Position numbers and translations under genes: made by a program. This document shows positions 1-8,608 of a DNA stretch of 64,000 nt, piece by piece. The stretch covers positions 1 through 64,000 of the forward strand of contig CAAFGG010000046.1 of the NCBI GenBank assembly GCA_900762325.1, in the 5' to 3' direction. This DNA is from an uncultured Collinsella sp. Its GTDB lineage: Bacteria; Actinomycetota; Coriobacteriia; Coriobacteriales; Coriobacteriaceae. Each line of letters begins with the position of its first letter. Position 1 is the stretch's first letter. The notes under the pieces were generated by a model. That model did not search any database. It was not told where the DNA came from and worked only from the letters and a program-made list of their open reading frames with translations.

Positions 1-225
1 GGTTGATTTTCAATCTCAACGCAACAGCCTGAACGGACCCCGCGTTTCCGCAGCTAGCGCAACGCGGAACTAGCTCCCGGCACCTGGCCGTCGCCTCGTT
101 TCCGCAGGTGGAGAGGCTATGGAGGCCGGCGTCCCCACCCTGCCGCGGCATGCTCCGCCAGCCCGCCGCGCAGCCGCTCCGGACTCAGCGCAACGGGCCC
201 TCCGGCCCATGTCCCGGCGCGCCGG

Positions 226-1488
226 CTATCCCGCCAGCGGCCCCTCGCCCCTCGCGGCCCTGGCCCTGTCGATGCAGCCGGGCGTGAGGTCGAGCCCGCC
301 GGGCGCCAGCTCCTCCACCCCGAACGCGTCCATGAGGGCGGAGGCGTCCTCCCCGAGGGCCATCCGCAGCACGCGCGCCGGCGTCAGGAACCCGAGCGCC
401 CCCCTCGGCTCGGAGTTCACCTGCGACATGAGCAGCGCGCAGTCCGCCGCCGTCAGCCGGTCGAACCTGACCCCGGCGCCCTTGGGCAGCAGCTTCCTGA
501 TCTCCACGTGGTTCTTCTCGCACGCGCCCTTCTGCTGGCTCTGCCGGGGGTCGCAGTAGAAGAGCCTGGTCTCGCCGTCGCGCTCGCCGAGCAGCGCCGC
601 GATGGCGTCCTCGTCGGCGAACTCGCTCCCGTTGTCGGTGAGCACGGCGCCGAAGGCGCGCCTCGCGCCGTCCTCGCCGAGGACCGCGCGCAGGGACGAG
701 AGCGCCGCGAGGACCGAGGCGCACGCGCCGTCCGGCAGCGGCAGCGCCAGCTGGAAGCGGCTCGGGCGGTGCAGGAGCGTGAGGAGCCTGGCGGAGTCGC
801 ACCCGGCGCCCTCGACGGTGTCCATCTCCCAGGCCGCGGCGCAGGCGTCCTCGCCGAGCGCGAGGAACGCCGCGTGCGACCTGCGGGCCGAGTGGGACGT
901 CGCCCTCCTCGGGGCCCGGTGCGACCTCGGCCTGTAGCCGACCTTGCGCCTGAGCTCCATGTTCGTCATGCCGTCGTAGCCGGCGTCCACCCACCTGTAT
1001 ACGGTGGAGGCGCTGAGGCCGGGGGTCGTCGCCGCTATCTGCTGCGGGGAGAGCCCGCGCGCGAGGCCGCCCCTGATGGCCGCGAGCTTGGCGGCGGCGC
1101 CCTCCTCGGTCTCGTCTATCCCGGACCTGCTCGACGAGAGCTCTGCGTCGGCCGCCTCCTGCGCCCTCCTGGCGCTGTAGAACACCCTGGGCCTCCTCGA
1201 GCAGCCGTAGCCCCTCCTGTGCGAGCAGCCGTTGCAGCACCTCGGCCATGCGGCGAGCCTGGGGCAGGCCCCCGAGAGGTCCTCGGGCGCGGGCTCGCCG
1301 TAGCGCGAGCGCGGCGCGGTGACGTAGCGGTGCGCCGCCACCTCCCTGGTCACGGTCGAGGGCGACCTGCCGAGCTCCGCGGCGATCTCGCGGGCGCTTC
1401 GGTTGCGGTCGAGCATTCTCTCGATCGCGTTCCTCTCGTGCCTCGTGAGCCTCCCGTACGACCTTCCGGACGGTCTCGGTCTGGACAT
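226..1488 (-). CDS. IS30-family transposase
   Basis: DDE transposase of 420 aa, about the family length. It would cut and rejoin the ends of its own element. An N-terminal HTH lies at about residues 10-55. A Cys-rich stretch follows at 75-96 (C75, C84, C85, C88, C96), as in an IS30 subgroup. A second HTH-like part lies near 145-170 and the catalytic core at 215-375. Likely catalytic residues are D223 (in EMDTVEG), D285 (in LTDNGSEF) and E324 (in GACEKNH). The ATG is preceded by GGAGG at good spacing. The frame appears intact, so the element may be active. Long open frames on other strands here are GC-driven shadows. Confidence 0.88.
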   Translation of the reverse strand: MSRPRPSGRSYGRLTRHERNAIERMLDRNRSAREIAAELGRSPSTVTREVAAHRYVTAPRSRYGEPAPEDLSGACPRLAAWPRCCNGCSHRRGYGCSRRPRVFYSARRAQEAADAELSSSRSGIDETEEGAAAKLAAIRGGLARGLSPQQIAATTPGLSASTVYRWVDAGYDGMTNMELRRKVGYRPRSHRAPRRATSHSARRSHAAFLALGEDACAAAWEMDTVEGAGCDSARLLTLLHRPSRFQLALPLPDGACASVLAALSSLRAVLGEDGARRAFGAVLTDNGSEFADEDAIAALLGERDGETRLFYCDPRQSQQKGACEKNHVEIRKLLPKGAGVRFDRLTAADCALLMSQVNSEPRGALGFLTPARVLRMALGEDASALMDAFGVEELAPGGLDLTPGCIDRARAARGEGPLAG

Positions 1489-1553
1489 GCCGGCCTCCCT
1501 CCATCGAGGGCCGGGGGATTCCGGCCCCTCTGGGGTTGCCTACCCGGATTCGC

Positions 1554-1595
1554 GCCTCAGGACTCAGCGCAACGCGTTGCGCTGAGTCCTGAGGC
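1554..1595. repeat. Perfect 42-bp palindrome inside the IS30 right end
   Basis: The 21-bp arms are fully complementary with no loop, centred between 1574 and 1575 on AACGCGTT. A 15-bp half of it (GGACTCAGCGCAACG) recurs at 181-195 near the left end. It lies between the transposase start and the right terminal repeat. It could stop read-through into the transposase gene, bind transposase, or be a scar of an earlier IS30-like end. Confidence 0.75.
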
Positions 1596-1679
1596 TGTTG
1601 CAATGAAAATGACAATCAAGGCTGGCGGGCCGACATCTACCGTTCGCCAGCCCGATGGTCCCCGGGGCGGGGAGAGCGC

Positions 1680-1685
1680 TATAAT
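1680..1685 (+). promoter_or_regulatory. Probable -10 box of the β-glucoside operon
   Basis: A perfect TATAAT lies 15 bp before the RAT element. No good -35 is visible at 17 bp spacing (GGTCCC), so an activator or extended contacts may be needed. The IS30 right end is about 60 bp upstream. Confidence 0.55.
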
Positions 1686-1699
1686 GCATTCTGCATCTT

Positions 1700-1729
1700 G
1701 GATTGTTACTCCTGTGTGGAGGCATGCCC
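1700..1729 (+). promoter_or_regulatory. Ribonucleic antiterminator (RAT) for a BglG/LicT protein
   Basis: It begins with GGATTGTTAC, the classical RAT 5' half. It closes through CTCC/GGAG around a TGTGT loop and ends in GGCATGCCC, matching the GGCA-type 3' half. It overlaps no gene and precedes an intrinsic terminator. A second GGATTGTTAC at 1746-1755 abuts that terminator and could be a competing half-site. Confidence 0.8.
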
Positions 1730-1757
1730 AAGAGCAATACAACACGGATTGTTACGT

Positions 1758-1803
1758 AAGGCATGACCGCAATAGCACTGCTATTGGCTATCATGCCTTT
1801 TTC
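1758..1803 (+). terminator. Leader terminator controlled by the RAT
   Basis: The outer stem AAGGCATGA (1758-1766) pairs with TCATGCCTT (1791-1799), and the inner stem CAATAG pairs with CTATTG. A T run follows at 1798-1802. It ends about 30 bp before the antiterminator start codon, so it would block the operon unless the protein binds the RAT. This is the standard autoregulatory layout of the family. Confidence 0.8.
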
Positions 1804-1831
1804 TGTGAGTGTTCTTGAAAGGAGGTTCACC

Positions 1832-2671
1832 ATGCTTGCAATTAAAAAGCTTAACAACAACGCGGTTCTTTGCCGTGACGGACAGGGGCGAGATGTCATC
1901 GCCATGGGCAGGGGCGTCGGTTTCGGCGGAGATTTTCCTCGAGAGCTCCCTCTTTCTAAAATCGAGCATACGTTTTACGACATTGATCCTAAAGGACAAG
2001 ATGTCATGAGGGATCTTCCCTCGGATATCGTGATGTTTGCGGCGAAAGTTATGGACATCGTTGCCAACGAACTGCCCTACGACCTCTCGACCAATGCGAC
2101 GCTGTTCATGGCTGATCACCTGTCGTTTGCCGTTGCGCGAGCCCAAAAGGGGGTCCGCATCGCGATGCCTCTTGCCTATGAAGTGCGGGAGACGTATCCG
2201 AAGGAATACAAGGCTGCCCAGTTTATCGTCATGCGACTCGAGAAGGAGCTCGGAGAGCGGCTTCCCAAGGATGAGATTGCCAGTATTGCGATGAATCTCG
2301 TGAACGCACGGGTTGTTGAAGCCGTCAAAGCCACGGCCGAGCCCGCAAAGCAGTTCGACGATATGCTCGAGGACGTTATCGAGATTCTCGAAAGCGATTT
2401 CCGCATTATTGTCGACCGCGATTCCTTTGATTTCACCCGCTTCGCCACGCATCTGCGGTACCTGTTCAAGCGCATTCAAGCCGGCGAGTCGCTGAACAGC
2501 GCCAACATGCAGATGTACAAGAACTTTCGTGAGGAGTTTCCGCAGTTGGCAGAGTGCGTGAAGCATATCGGTTCCTATTGTCGTGAAACGTGGGACGCCA
2601 CGCTCTCCGAGGAGGAGGAACTCTATCTGATGATCCATCTCAACCGGATCATCTCCAAAAAAGGATTGTAA
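1832..2671 (+). CDS. licT: BglG/LicT-family PRD transcriptional antiterminator
   Basis: RNA-binding antiterminator of 279 aa that should bind the RAT at 1700-1729 and allow transcription of the EIIBC and GH1 genes behind it. The CAT RNA-binding domain is at about 1-55, PRD1 at 65-170 and PRD2 at 175-279. Aligned by spacing to Bacillus LicT, the regulatory histidines are H96, H207 and H269. The second PRD1 histidine (LicT H159) is replaced by N155, in IAMNLVNA. The ATG at 1832 follows AAAGGAGG. An upstream in-frame ATG at 1763 lies inside the terminator and is rejected. PTS phosphorylation is the expected input, but PRD1 has lost one site. The symbol is by family resemblance. Confidence 0.88.
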   Translation: MLAIKKLNNNAVLCRDGQGRDVIAMGRGVGFGGDFPRELPLSKIEHTFYDIDPKGQDVMRDLPSDIVMFAAKVMDIVANELPYDLSTNATLFMADHLSFAVARAQKGVRIAMPLAYEVRETYPKEYKAAQFIVMRLEKELGERLPKDEIASIAMNLVNARVVEAVKATAEPAKQFDDMLEDVIEILESDFRIIVDRDSFDFTRFATHLRYLFKRIQAGESLNSANMQMYKNFREEFPQLAECVKHIGSYCRETWDATLSEEEELYLMIHLNRIISKKGL

Positions 2672-2741
2672 CCCGTAGCCATTCGGGGCATGACCTTTGC
2701 CGATTCGAACAGTAAGCCAAGATTGTGCAAAGGAGCCAATG

Positions 2742-4190
2742 ATGGCAAATTACAAAAAGGTGGCAGAGCAGATTCTCTCCACTGTGGGCGGGGCGGAAAA
2801 CGTGGCTTCGGTTACGCATTGCATGACGCGCCTGCGCTTCAACCTCAAGGATGAAAGCCTCTCGAATGATGAGAAGCTTGAGGACATCTCGTCTATCATC
2901 AGCGTCGTGCACGCCGGAGGGCAGGTGCAGCTGGTGGTCGGGCCCACGGTCGACAAGGTCTACGACGAGGTTTGTAAGCAGGGCGGATTCGAGGTCACGG
3001 TATCGATTGACGAGGAACTCGATGGCCCTCAGCTTAGCTGGAAGGAGCGCTTGGCGCCCAAGCACCTCTTCAATCAGCTGCTCGATGCCGTGAGCGGCGC
3101 TATCACCCCGATCCTTCCGATCTTTTGTGTCGCCGGTATCTTCAAGATGCTCGTTATTCTGTTTGGGCCCGAAGGCGCCGGTTTTATGTCCGAAACGAGC
3201 GACCTGTATCGGATCCTTTCCCTGGTGGGCGATGCGGCGTATTACTACTTCCCGGTGTTTGCCGCCTATAGCTCGGCTAAGAAGTTCAAAACGAGTCCTG
3301 TGCTGGCACTGCTCATCGCTGTTGTGATGATTTATCCCGACATGCTCGCTATTGTTGAGGACGGAAAGCCTTTCAGCGTCTTCGGCATCCCCATGCAGCT
3401 CGTCAACTACACCCAGGCTGTTCTTCCGGTCATCTTGATCACCTGGGTCCAGTCCTATGTTGAGCGCTTCTTTAAGAAGATCTCGCCTGATATGTTGCGC
3501 ATTCTGATCGTACCCGTGGGTACGGTGCTCGTGATGTTGCCGGTCGCGCTGTGCCTCTGCGGCCCTGCCGTCCAATTTGTCATGGGCCTTGTGGCCGATT
3601 TCATCATTTGGCTCGCCTCTGTTGCCGGTCCCGCTGCGACCGCGGTTATCGGCGCATTCTGGAATCTGATCATCGCCACCGGCATGCACGTGCCGATCTA
3701 TACCGCCATATTGCCCGCCGCGCTCCAGAACGGTTACGACGCCATCTTATACCCCGGCACCGCGGTTGTAGCCTACACCACGCTTGCCATCGCGCTCGCC
3801 TATGGCCTGCGCGCTAAGGACAAGGAGAGTCGAGCCACGGGCTGGAACTTGTTCATCACCTATGCCTTCGGTCGCGTGAGTGAGCCCATCATCTACGGCA
3901 TCCTGTTTCGCGACAAGAAGGCTCTTGCCTGGAACATGATTGGTGGTGCTGTCGGTGGTCTGCTGGTAAGCCTTCTTCATGCCAACGTCTATATCTTCAC
4001 TGGCGTTGGTTTCCCATGGATGAACGTGCTCATGTTTGCTCAGGATATCATCCCTGCCACCATCGGGTGTCTTGCTGGCGGTGCCGTGACGTTTGCGTTG
4101 GCGATGATTTTTGGATTTGAAGGACAGGAGAAGATGCCGTTGAAGTCCAAGAGCGGCGATTCTGAGGCCGTTGAATCCGTCGAGGCATAA
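2742..4190 (+). CDS. PTS β-glucoside-type EIIBC permease
   Basis: Membrane permease of 482 aa that would import and phosphorylate a β-glucoside. The EIIB domain is at about 1-85 with phosphocysteine C27 in THCMTRLRF. The EIIC domain, at about 105-465, has roughly ten membrane segments. No EIIA domain follows, unlike BglF-type BCA proteins, so phosphate must come from a separate EIIA, for example the one at 49134. The ATG at 2742 sits 6 nt after AGGAG; the ATG at 2739 is too close. It follows the antiterminator by 70 bp and precedes a GH1 gene. The exact sugar cannot be read from the sequence. Confidence 0.87.
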   Translation: MANYKKVAEQILSTVGGAENVASVTHCMTRLRFNLKDESLSNDEKLEDISSIISVVHAGGQVQLVVGPTVDKVYDEVCKQGGFEVTVSIDEELDGPQLSWKERLAPKHLFNQLLDAVSGAITPILPIFCVAGIFKMLVILFGPEGAGFMSETSDLYRILSLVGDAAYYYFPVFAAYSSAKKFKTSPVLALLIAVVMIYPDMLAIVEDGKPFSVFGIPMQLVNYTQAVLPVILITWVQSYVERFFKKISPDMLRILIVPVGTVLVMLPVALCLCGPAVQFVMGLVADFIIWLASVAGPAATAVIGAFWNLIIATGMHVPIYTAILPAALQNGYDAILYPGTAVVAYTTLAIALAYGLRAKDKESRATGWNLFITYAFGRVSEPIIYGILFRDKKALAWNMIGGAVGGLLVSLLHANVYIFTGVGFPWMNVLMFAQDIIPATIGCLAGGAVTFALAMIFGFEGQEKMPLKSKSGDSEAVESVEA

Positions 4191-4218
4191 GAGGCTACTA
4201 CACAAATATGCTCCCCAG

Positions 4219-4253
4219 CCGTTGCGCGGTCCGACCCCTTGGCCGCGCAACGG
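4219..4253 (+). promoter_or_regulatory. Strong hairpin between EIIBC and GH1 genes
   Basis: The arms CCGTTGCGCGG (4219-4229) and CCGCGCAACGG (4243-4253) are perfectly complementary around a 13-nt loop. No T run follows, so it is more likely an mRNA processing or stability structure, or a weak terminator, within the operon. Confidence 0.55.
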
Positions 4254-4336
4254 TACTGTGCTGCTGCGCGGCACTTGCCGAGTCCGTTGCGTTCGACAGT
4301 GTGGGCCGGGAATTTGATAGAAAGGACGACACCATA

Positions 4337-5755
4337 ATGTTTAGAGAAGATTTTTTATGGGGCGGGGCTCTGGCTGCAAACCAGTGCGAGGGAGGATGGA
4401 ACGAAGGCGGTCGCGGTTTAGCCAATTCCGACATGCTGCCGTTTGGCGATCAACGCATGGACGTCATGCGGGGAGACCTTGATCCGCGTGCGTTGGCACC
4501 CGACAGCTTCTATCCCGCTCGCAAGGGCATTGATTTTTACCATAGGTACAAGCAGGATATTGAACTGTTTGCCCAGATGGGTTTTAAATGCCTGCGCTTA
4601 TCAATCGCCTGGAGCCGCATTTTTCCCAAAGGAGACGAAGCCGAGCCCAATGAAGAAGGCCTTGCCTTTTACGAGGATGTTTTTAGGACGTGTCGCGCGC
4701 ATGACATTGAGCCTTTGGTGACGCTCAACCACTATGATGTCCCCATGCATCTCGTTGATGCGTATGGCGGATGGCGCGATCGCAGGTTGGTCGACCTGTT
4801 CGAGCGATATTCGCGTACCGTGTTCGAGCGCTATCGGGGATTGGTCAATTATTGGCTGACCTTTAACGAGATCAACATCATGACGCAGGCGTGCTTTATG
4901 GCGGCGGGGATCATCTTCGAGCAAGGGGAGAATCGCTATGCAACGGTTCACACGGCCGTGCACCATGTATTGGTTGCGAGCGCCCGTGCGGTCGGGGCGT
5001 GTCATGAACTGTGCCCTGGGGCGAAGATCGGTTGCATGCTCAACGCAGGTGTCTTCTATCCGGCTACATGTGATCCGGACGATGTGCTGGCTGCGCAGGC
5101 TGAGAATCGCAGCCATTACATGTTTACCGACGTCCAGGTGCGCGGTGCGTACCCGAGCTATGTTCTCAAGGAATACGCCCGCCATGGTTTTGAGGTGCCC
5201 TATCGGGATGATGACCGCGAAGTACTGGCTGCAAACCTGGTCGATTTCGTCTCGTTTTCGTATTACTCGACGCGCGTCGCAAAAGCGCATGCGGAAGGTC
5301 AGTTCGATTCGAACCTTCTTCGCTCGGCGCCTAATCCGTATCTAAAACAGGAGCCTTGGGGGAGGTTTATCGACCCCAAAGGGCTGCGCGTCACCATGAA
5401 TGAAATCTGGGATCGCTATCAAAAGCCGCTGTTCATCGTCGAAAACGGTTTGGGTGCTCCTGATGTGCCGGAAGATTCGGGTGAAATAGAAGACGACTAT
5501 CGAGTTGAATACCTGCGGGCCCACATCGAGGCGATGAGGGAGACCGTCGAGCTCGACGGGGTGGAACTCATGGGATATACCTGTTGGGGCCCGATCGATT
5601 TGGTTTCGGTCGCCACAGGACAGATGCGTAAGCGCTACGGGTTTATCTATGTCGATCGAGACGATAGCGGTGCGGGCTCGTTTGAGAGACGTAAAAAGAA
5701 AAGCTTCGAATGGTACCGACGCGTAATAGCAAGCAATGGCGAAGACCTTGCGTAA
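4337..5755 (+). CDS. GH1 6-phospho-β-glucosidase
   Basis: Cytoplasmic retaining glycosidase of 472 aa. It would split 6-phospho-β-glucosides delivered by the PTS into glucose 6-phosphate and an aglycone or sugar. The acid/base is E178 in LTFNEIN and the nucleophile E369 in IVENGLG. The C-terminal RRKKKSFEWYRRVI matches the phosphate-recognition tail of 6-phospho enzymes. The ATG is preceded by AAAGGA. It is third in the operon controlled by the upstream antiterminator. It is close in sequence to the GH1 at 13720 and more distant from the one at 47545. Confidence 0.9.
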   Translation: MFREDFLWGGALAANQCEGGWNEGGRGLANSDMLPFGDQRMDVMRGDLDPRALAPDSFYPARKGIDFYHRYKQDIELFAQMGFKCLRLSIAWSRIFPKGDEAEPNEEGLAFYEDVFRTCRAHDIEPLVTLNHYDVPMHLVDAYGGWRDRRLVDLFERYSRTVFERYRGLVNYWLTFNEINIMTQACFMAAGIIFEQGENRYATVHTAVHHVLVASARAVGACHELCPGAKIGCMLNAGVFYPATCDPDDVLAAQAENRSHYMFTDVQVRGAYPSYVLKEYARHGFEVPYRDDDREVLAANLVDFVSFSYYSTRVAKAHAEGQFDSNLLRSAPNPYLKQEPWGRFIDPKGLRVTMNEIWDRYQKPLFIVENGLGAPDVPEDSGEIEDDYRVEYLRAHIEAMRETVELDGVELMGYTCWGPIDLVSVATGQMRKRYGFIYVDRDDSGAGSFERRKKKSFEWYRRVIASNGEDLA

Positions 5756-5808
5756 TAACGTTAAGATGGACAAATGCGCCCGTTGGGGGAATAGTCGTGC
5801 CACTTCGC

Positions 5809-5876
5809 TTGACAACAGGCTAAACTAGCTATTAAACATTTACTATTCTGTTTAGATTGAATTTGCGGTCGTTTAG
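5809..5876 (+). promoter_or_regulatory. Promoter and TAAAC/GTTTA half-sites before the LacI gene
   Basis: TTGACA at 5809-5814 is a good -35, with an AT-rich -10 zone around 5831-5846. CTAAAC (5820-5825), TTAAAC (5832-5837), GTTTAG (5850-5855) and GTTTAG (5871-5876) overlap or follow it. This suggests autorepression by the LacI protein. The same half-site recurs at 7062-7178 and 27136-27625. Confidence 0.5.
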
Positions 5877-5937
5877 TTGCCGAGCCACGGGGCGGTCAAG
5901 CCACGATGCTCGGCCGTGACCGATGCTAGGGGGAACG

Positions 5938-6948
5938 ATGGCTAAAGCAAGCGTCCGCGAGATCAGCCGCATTACCGGCTTTTCGCCCGCAACCGTGTCC
6001 AACGCGCTCAACCGCAAGCGCAGCGTGAGCGAGGAGACCGCCAAGGTCATCCTGGAGTGCGCGCAGTCGCTTGGCTATCAGCAGTCGACGCAGCTCGAGA
6101 GCATCCAGTTTGTGCTTGCGCGCAAGACGGGCGCCATCCTGGACGAGAGCACCTTCCATCCCGCGGTCATCGAGGGCGTGGAGCGCCAGGCGCGTCGCCA
6201 CGGCATGAGCACGAGCTTTGTCTCGCTCGACTTTAGCGACCTGGACGCCGTGCGCCCGCAGGTCGAGGGCCTGATCGCCGACCCGTCGGCCGCCATCGTG
6301 CTGATGGGTACCGAGCTGGGTGAGGAAGACTATGCCTTGTTCGCCAACGCTGCCGCCCACTTGATCGTGCTCGATGGCTGGAGCGATCGTCAGTACTTCG
6401 ATGCCGTAGTCATTGCCAACACCGACTCGGTGCTGCGCGCCGTGGACTACCTTATCGAGAAGGGTCACAAGCAAATCGGCTATCTGGCAGGCGACCTTCG
6501 CATCCGCAACTTTAAGGATCGCGAGCGCGGCTATCGCCAAGCGCTTGAGGATGCGGACCTTGAGGCCAACCCGACATGGCGCGTCACATTGGGCACCACG
6601 CTCGAAGGTGCTTATCGCGACATGGGCGCATGGCTCGACAGCGTCTCGCGCGACGACCTGCCGACGGCTTTCTTTGCCGAAAACGACGTGCTCGCCGTAG
6701 GCGCCATGCGCGCGCTGAACGAGCACGGCATACGTGTCCCCGAGGATGTCTCAATCATCGGCTTTGACGATCTGTCTTTGGGCGCCTTCTCCAATCCGCC
6801 GCTCACCACGGTGCACGTTCCCAAGCACGAGGTGGGCGAGATCGCGGTGCGCCGCCTGGTGGGCAACATCCGCAATCCCAAGAGCTATACCTGCAAGACG
6901 GCCGTATCGACCTATTTTGTCGAGCGCCAAAGCGTGCGTGAGATCTAG
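5938..6948 (+). CDS. LacI-family transcriptional repressor
   Basis: Protein of 336 aa. The N-terminal LacI HTH is at about 4-50 (VREISRITGFSPATVSNALN). A periplasmic-binding-protein-like effector domain runs from 60 to 330, including SIIGFDDLSLGAFSNPPLTT. It probably senses a sugar or sugar phosphate and controls the isomerase/transketolase/kinase operon that starts 257 bp downstream on the same strand. The ATG follows AGGGGGAA. A terminator at 7014-7040 separates it from that operon. Operator-like half-sites lie before both units. The effector is unknown. Confidence 0.9.
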   Translation: MAKASVREISRITGFSPATVSNALNRKRSVSEETAKVILECAQSLGYQQSTQLESIQFVLARKTGAILDESTFHPAVIEGVERQARRHGMSTSFVSLDFSDLDAVRPQVEGLIADPSAAIVLMGTELGEEDYALFANAAAHLIVLDGWSDRQYFDAVVIANTDSVLRAVDYLIEKGHKQIGYLAGDLRIRNFKDRERGYRQALEDADLEANPTWRVTLGTTLEGAYRDMGAWLDSVSRDDLPTAFFAENDVLAVGAMRALNEHGIRVPEDVSIIGFDDLSLGAFSNPPLTTVHVPKHEVGEIAVRRLVGNIRNPKSYTCKTAVSTYFVERQSVREI

Positions 6949-7013
6949 GCAAAGGCAACGCTGGGCCGTAGGGAGGCAAAGCTCGCTAAGGCAGCCATAC
7001 ATAACGCTACTAA

Positions 7014-7040
7014 GAGAGGGTCCTTTGGGCCCTCTTTTTG
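7014..7040 (+). terminator. Intrinsic terminator after the LacI gene
   Basis: GAGGGTCC pairs with GGGCCCTC (one G·U) around a TTT loop, followed by TTTTT. Confidence 0.8.
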
Positions 7041-7061
7041 ATGCCCTTATATGTTCAGTTT

Positions 7062-7178
7062 GTTTACATACCGTTTAGGCTGATTTCTCTACCGTCTACG
7101 GGTATTTCGCGTTAAACTTCTAAACAGTAGAGTAAAACATTTAGTAAACAGAACAAAACGAAACATGCGTCTGTTTAC
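7062..7178 (+). promoter_or_regulatory. Operator cluster before the isomerase operon
   Basis: Half-sites are GTTTAC (7062-7067), GTTTAG (7073-7078), TTAAAC (7112-7117), CTAAAC (7120-7125), GTAAAC (7144-7149) and GTTTAC (7173-7178). AGTAAACAG and CTGTTTACT (7143-7151 and 7171-7179) form a perfect inverted pair. This AT-rich block lies between the LacI terminator and the isomerase start codon, where a repressor should act. Confidence 0.55.
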
Positions 7179-7205
7179 TGAACATGTGACTAGGGGAGGA
7201 CGTAC

Positions 7206-8606
7206 ATGGATAAGATCAAGCTCGGTTTTGTGCCCACGCGCCGTAGCATCTTTAGCGCGCCGGACGCGATCAAGTATCGCGGCCTTACGGCTGATCGCCT
7301 GCGCGAGATCGGCGTCGAGATTGTGGATATCGACGACATCAACGACGAGGGCCTGCTGTTCGACGACAGCCATATCGCGCCTATCGTCGAGAAGTTCCGC
7401 GCCGAGGGCGTCGACGGCATCATGCTCTGCCACGCCAACTTTGGTACCGAGTATGTCTGCGCCCGCCTTGCCCGCGAGCTCGGCTTGCCCGTGCTGCTGT
7501 GGGGTCCGCGTGACGAGCGCCCCGAGCCCGACGGCACCCGTCTGCGCGATAGCCAGTGCGGTCTGTTCGCCACCGGCAAGGTCCTGCGTCGCTTCCAGGT
7601 TCCCTTCACCTACATGACCAACTGCCGTCTGACCGATCCCGAGTTCGAGCGCGGTGTCTGGGACTTTTTGGCCGTGTGCAACGTGGTCAAGACTTTCAAG
7701 CACACCCGCATCCTGCAGATGGCCACTCGCCCGTTCGACTTCTGGTCCACCATGTGCAACGAGGGCGAGCTGCTCGAGAAGTTCAACATCCAGCTTTCGC
7801 CCATCCCCATGACCGAACTTGTTCAGGCTGTGCGCGACGCCCAGGCCGACGAGCAAGCCATGGCAGCTATGCTCGCCCACATTGCCGACAGCTTTGAGAT
7901 CTGCATCCCCGAGGATAAGGTCCCCGCTGTGGCCGGTCTTGCCATCGCCATGAAGCGCTTGGTCGAGAAGTACGGCTGCAACGCCGGTGCCATCCAGTGC
8001 TGGAACGCCCTGCAGGACGAGCTGGGCATTATGCCCTGTGCCGCCAACGCCATCCTCAACGAGATGGGTATCCCCGTCGTCTGCGAGACCGACATCCATG
8101 GCGCCATCACAGCGCTGATGGTCGAGGCCGCCGACCTGGGCCGTCACCGCGGCATGTTCGCCGACTGGACCGTGCGTCATCCCGACAACGAGAACGGCGA
8201 GCTGCTGCAGCACTGCGGCCCCTGGCCCTGCAGCTGCGCGGCCGTCAAGCCCAAGCTCACTTACCCGCTGGCTTTCGATCACCCCGGCGCGCTGACGGCC
8301 GAGGCCAAGCACGGCGACCTCACCCTTGCCCGCTTTGACGGCGACAACGGCGAGTACTCGCTGCTGCTGGGCAACGCCCGCGGCATCGACGGCCCGGCCG
8401 GCATGGGCACCTACCTGTGGGTCGAGGTCGAAAACCTCAAGCGCCTCGAGGCCAAGATCGTCGAGGGTCCCTACATCCACCACTGTGTCGCCATCCACGC
8501 CAACGTGGTGCCGGTGCTCTACGAGGCGTGCAAGTACATCGGCATTGTCCCCGACCTGTACGATCCCATCGAAGAAGACGTCAAAGCTTACCTGCGAGGA
8601 GAGTAG
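7206..8606 (+). CDS. L-fucose/L-arabinose isomerase-superfamily sugar isomerase
   Basis: Cytoplasmic protein of 466 aa. The N-terminal half has Rossmann-like segments and the C-terminal half carries FucI-like motifs: VCETDIHGA near 298 and NENGELLQHCGPWPC near 330-345. These probably contain the metal-binding acidic and histidine residues. It should convert an aldose to a ketose. It is first in an operon with a split transketolase and an FGGY kinase, spaced 2 nt from the next gene. The ATG follows AGGGGAGG. With no aldolase or epimerase nearby, L-fucose or L-arabinose seem unlikely substrates. A branched pentose such as D-apiose is my inference. Confidence 0.75.
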   Translation: MDKIKLGFVPTRRSIFSAPDAIKYRGLTADRLREIGVEIVDIDDINDEGLLFDDSHIAPIVEKFRAEGVDGIMLCHANFGTEYVCARLARELGLPVLLWGPRDERPEPDGTRLRDSQCGLFATGKVLRRFQVPFTYMTNCRLTDPEFERGVWDFLAVCNVVKTFKHTRILQMATRPFDFWSTMCNEGELLEKFNIQLSPIPMTELVQAVRDAQADEQAMAAMLAHIADSFEICIPEDKVPAVAGLAIAMKRLVEKYGCNAGAIQCWNALQDELGIMPCAANAILNEMGIPVVCETDIHGAITALMVEAADLGRHRGMFADWTVRHPDNENGELLQHCGPWPCSCAAVKPKLTYPLAFDHPGALTAEAKHGDLTLARFDGDNGEYSLLLGNARGIDGPAGMGTYLWVEVENLKRLEAKIVEGPYIHHCVAIHANVVPVLYEACKYIGIVPDLYDPIEEDVKAYLRGE

Positions 8607-8608
8607 AA

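Larger units (their letters stand above)
3..1618 (-). mobile_element. IS30-family insertion sequence
   Basis: The element is bounded by imperfect terminal inverted repeats: 3-32 on the left and the complement of 1589-1618 on the right. I count 24 of 30 positions identical, including a shared GCAACAGCCT core. The outer segment resembles the IS30 end, which contains CAACGCAACAG. One transposase gene on the minus strand fills most of the interior. The left flank is only two bases, so no target duplication can be checked. The right end lies about 60 bp before the promoter of the antiterminator gene, so the element may separate that operon from its original upstream DNA. Confidence 0.8.

Noticed and set aside
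185..1818. Long open frames overlapping the IS30 transposase on both strands (e.g. 185-1615 minus, 508-1818 plus)
   Set aside because: Arg/Gly-rich translations with no motifs, produced by the GC-skewed third positions of the transposase gene, which itself has the ribosome site and DDE residues.
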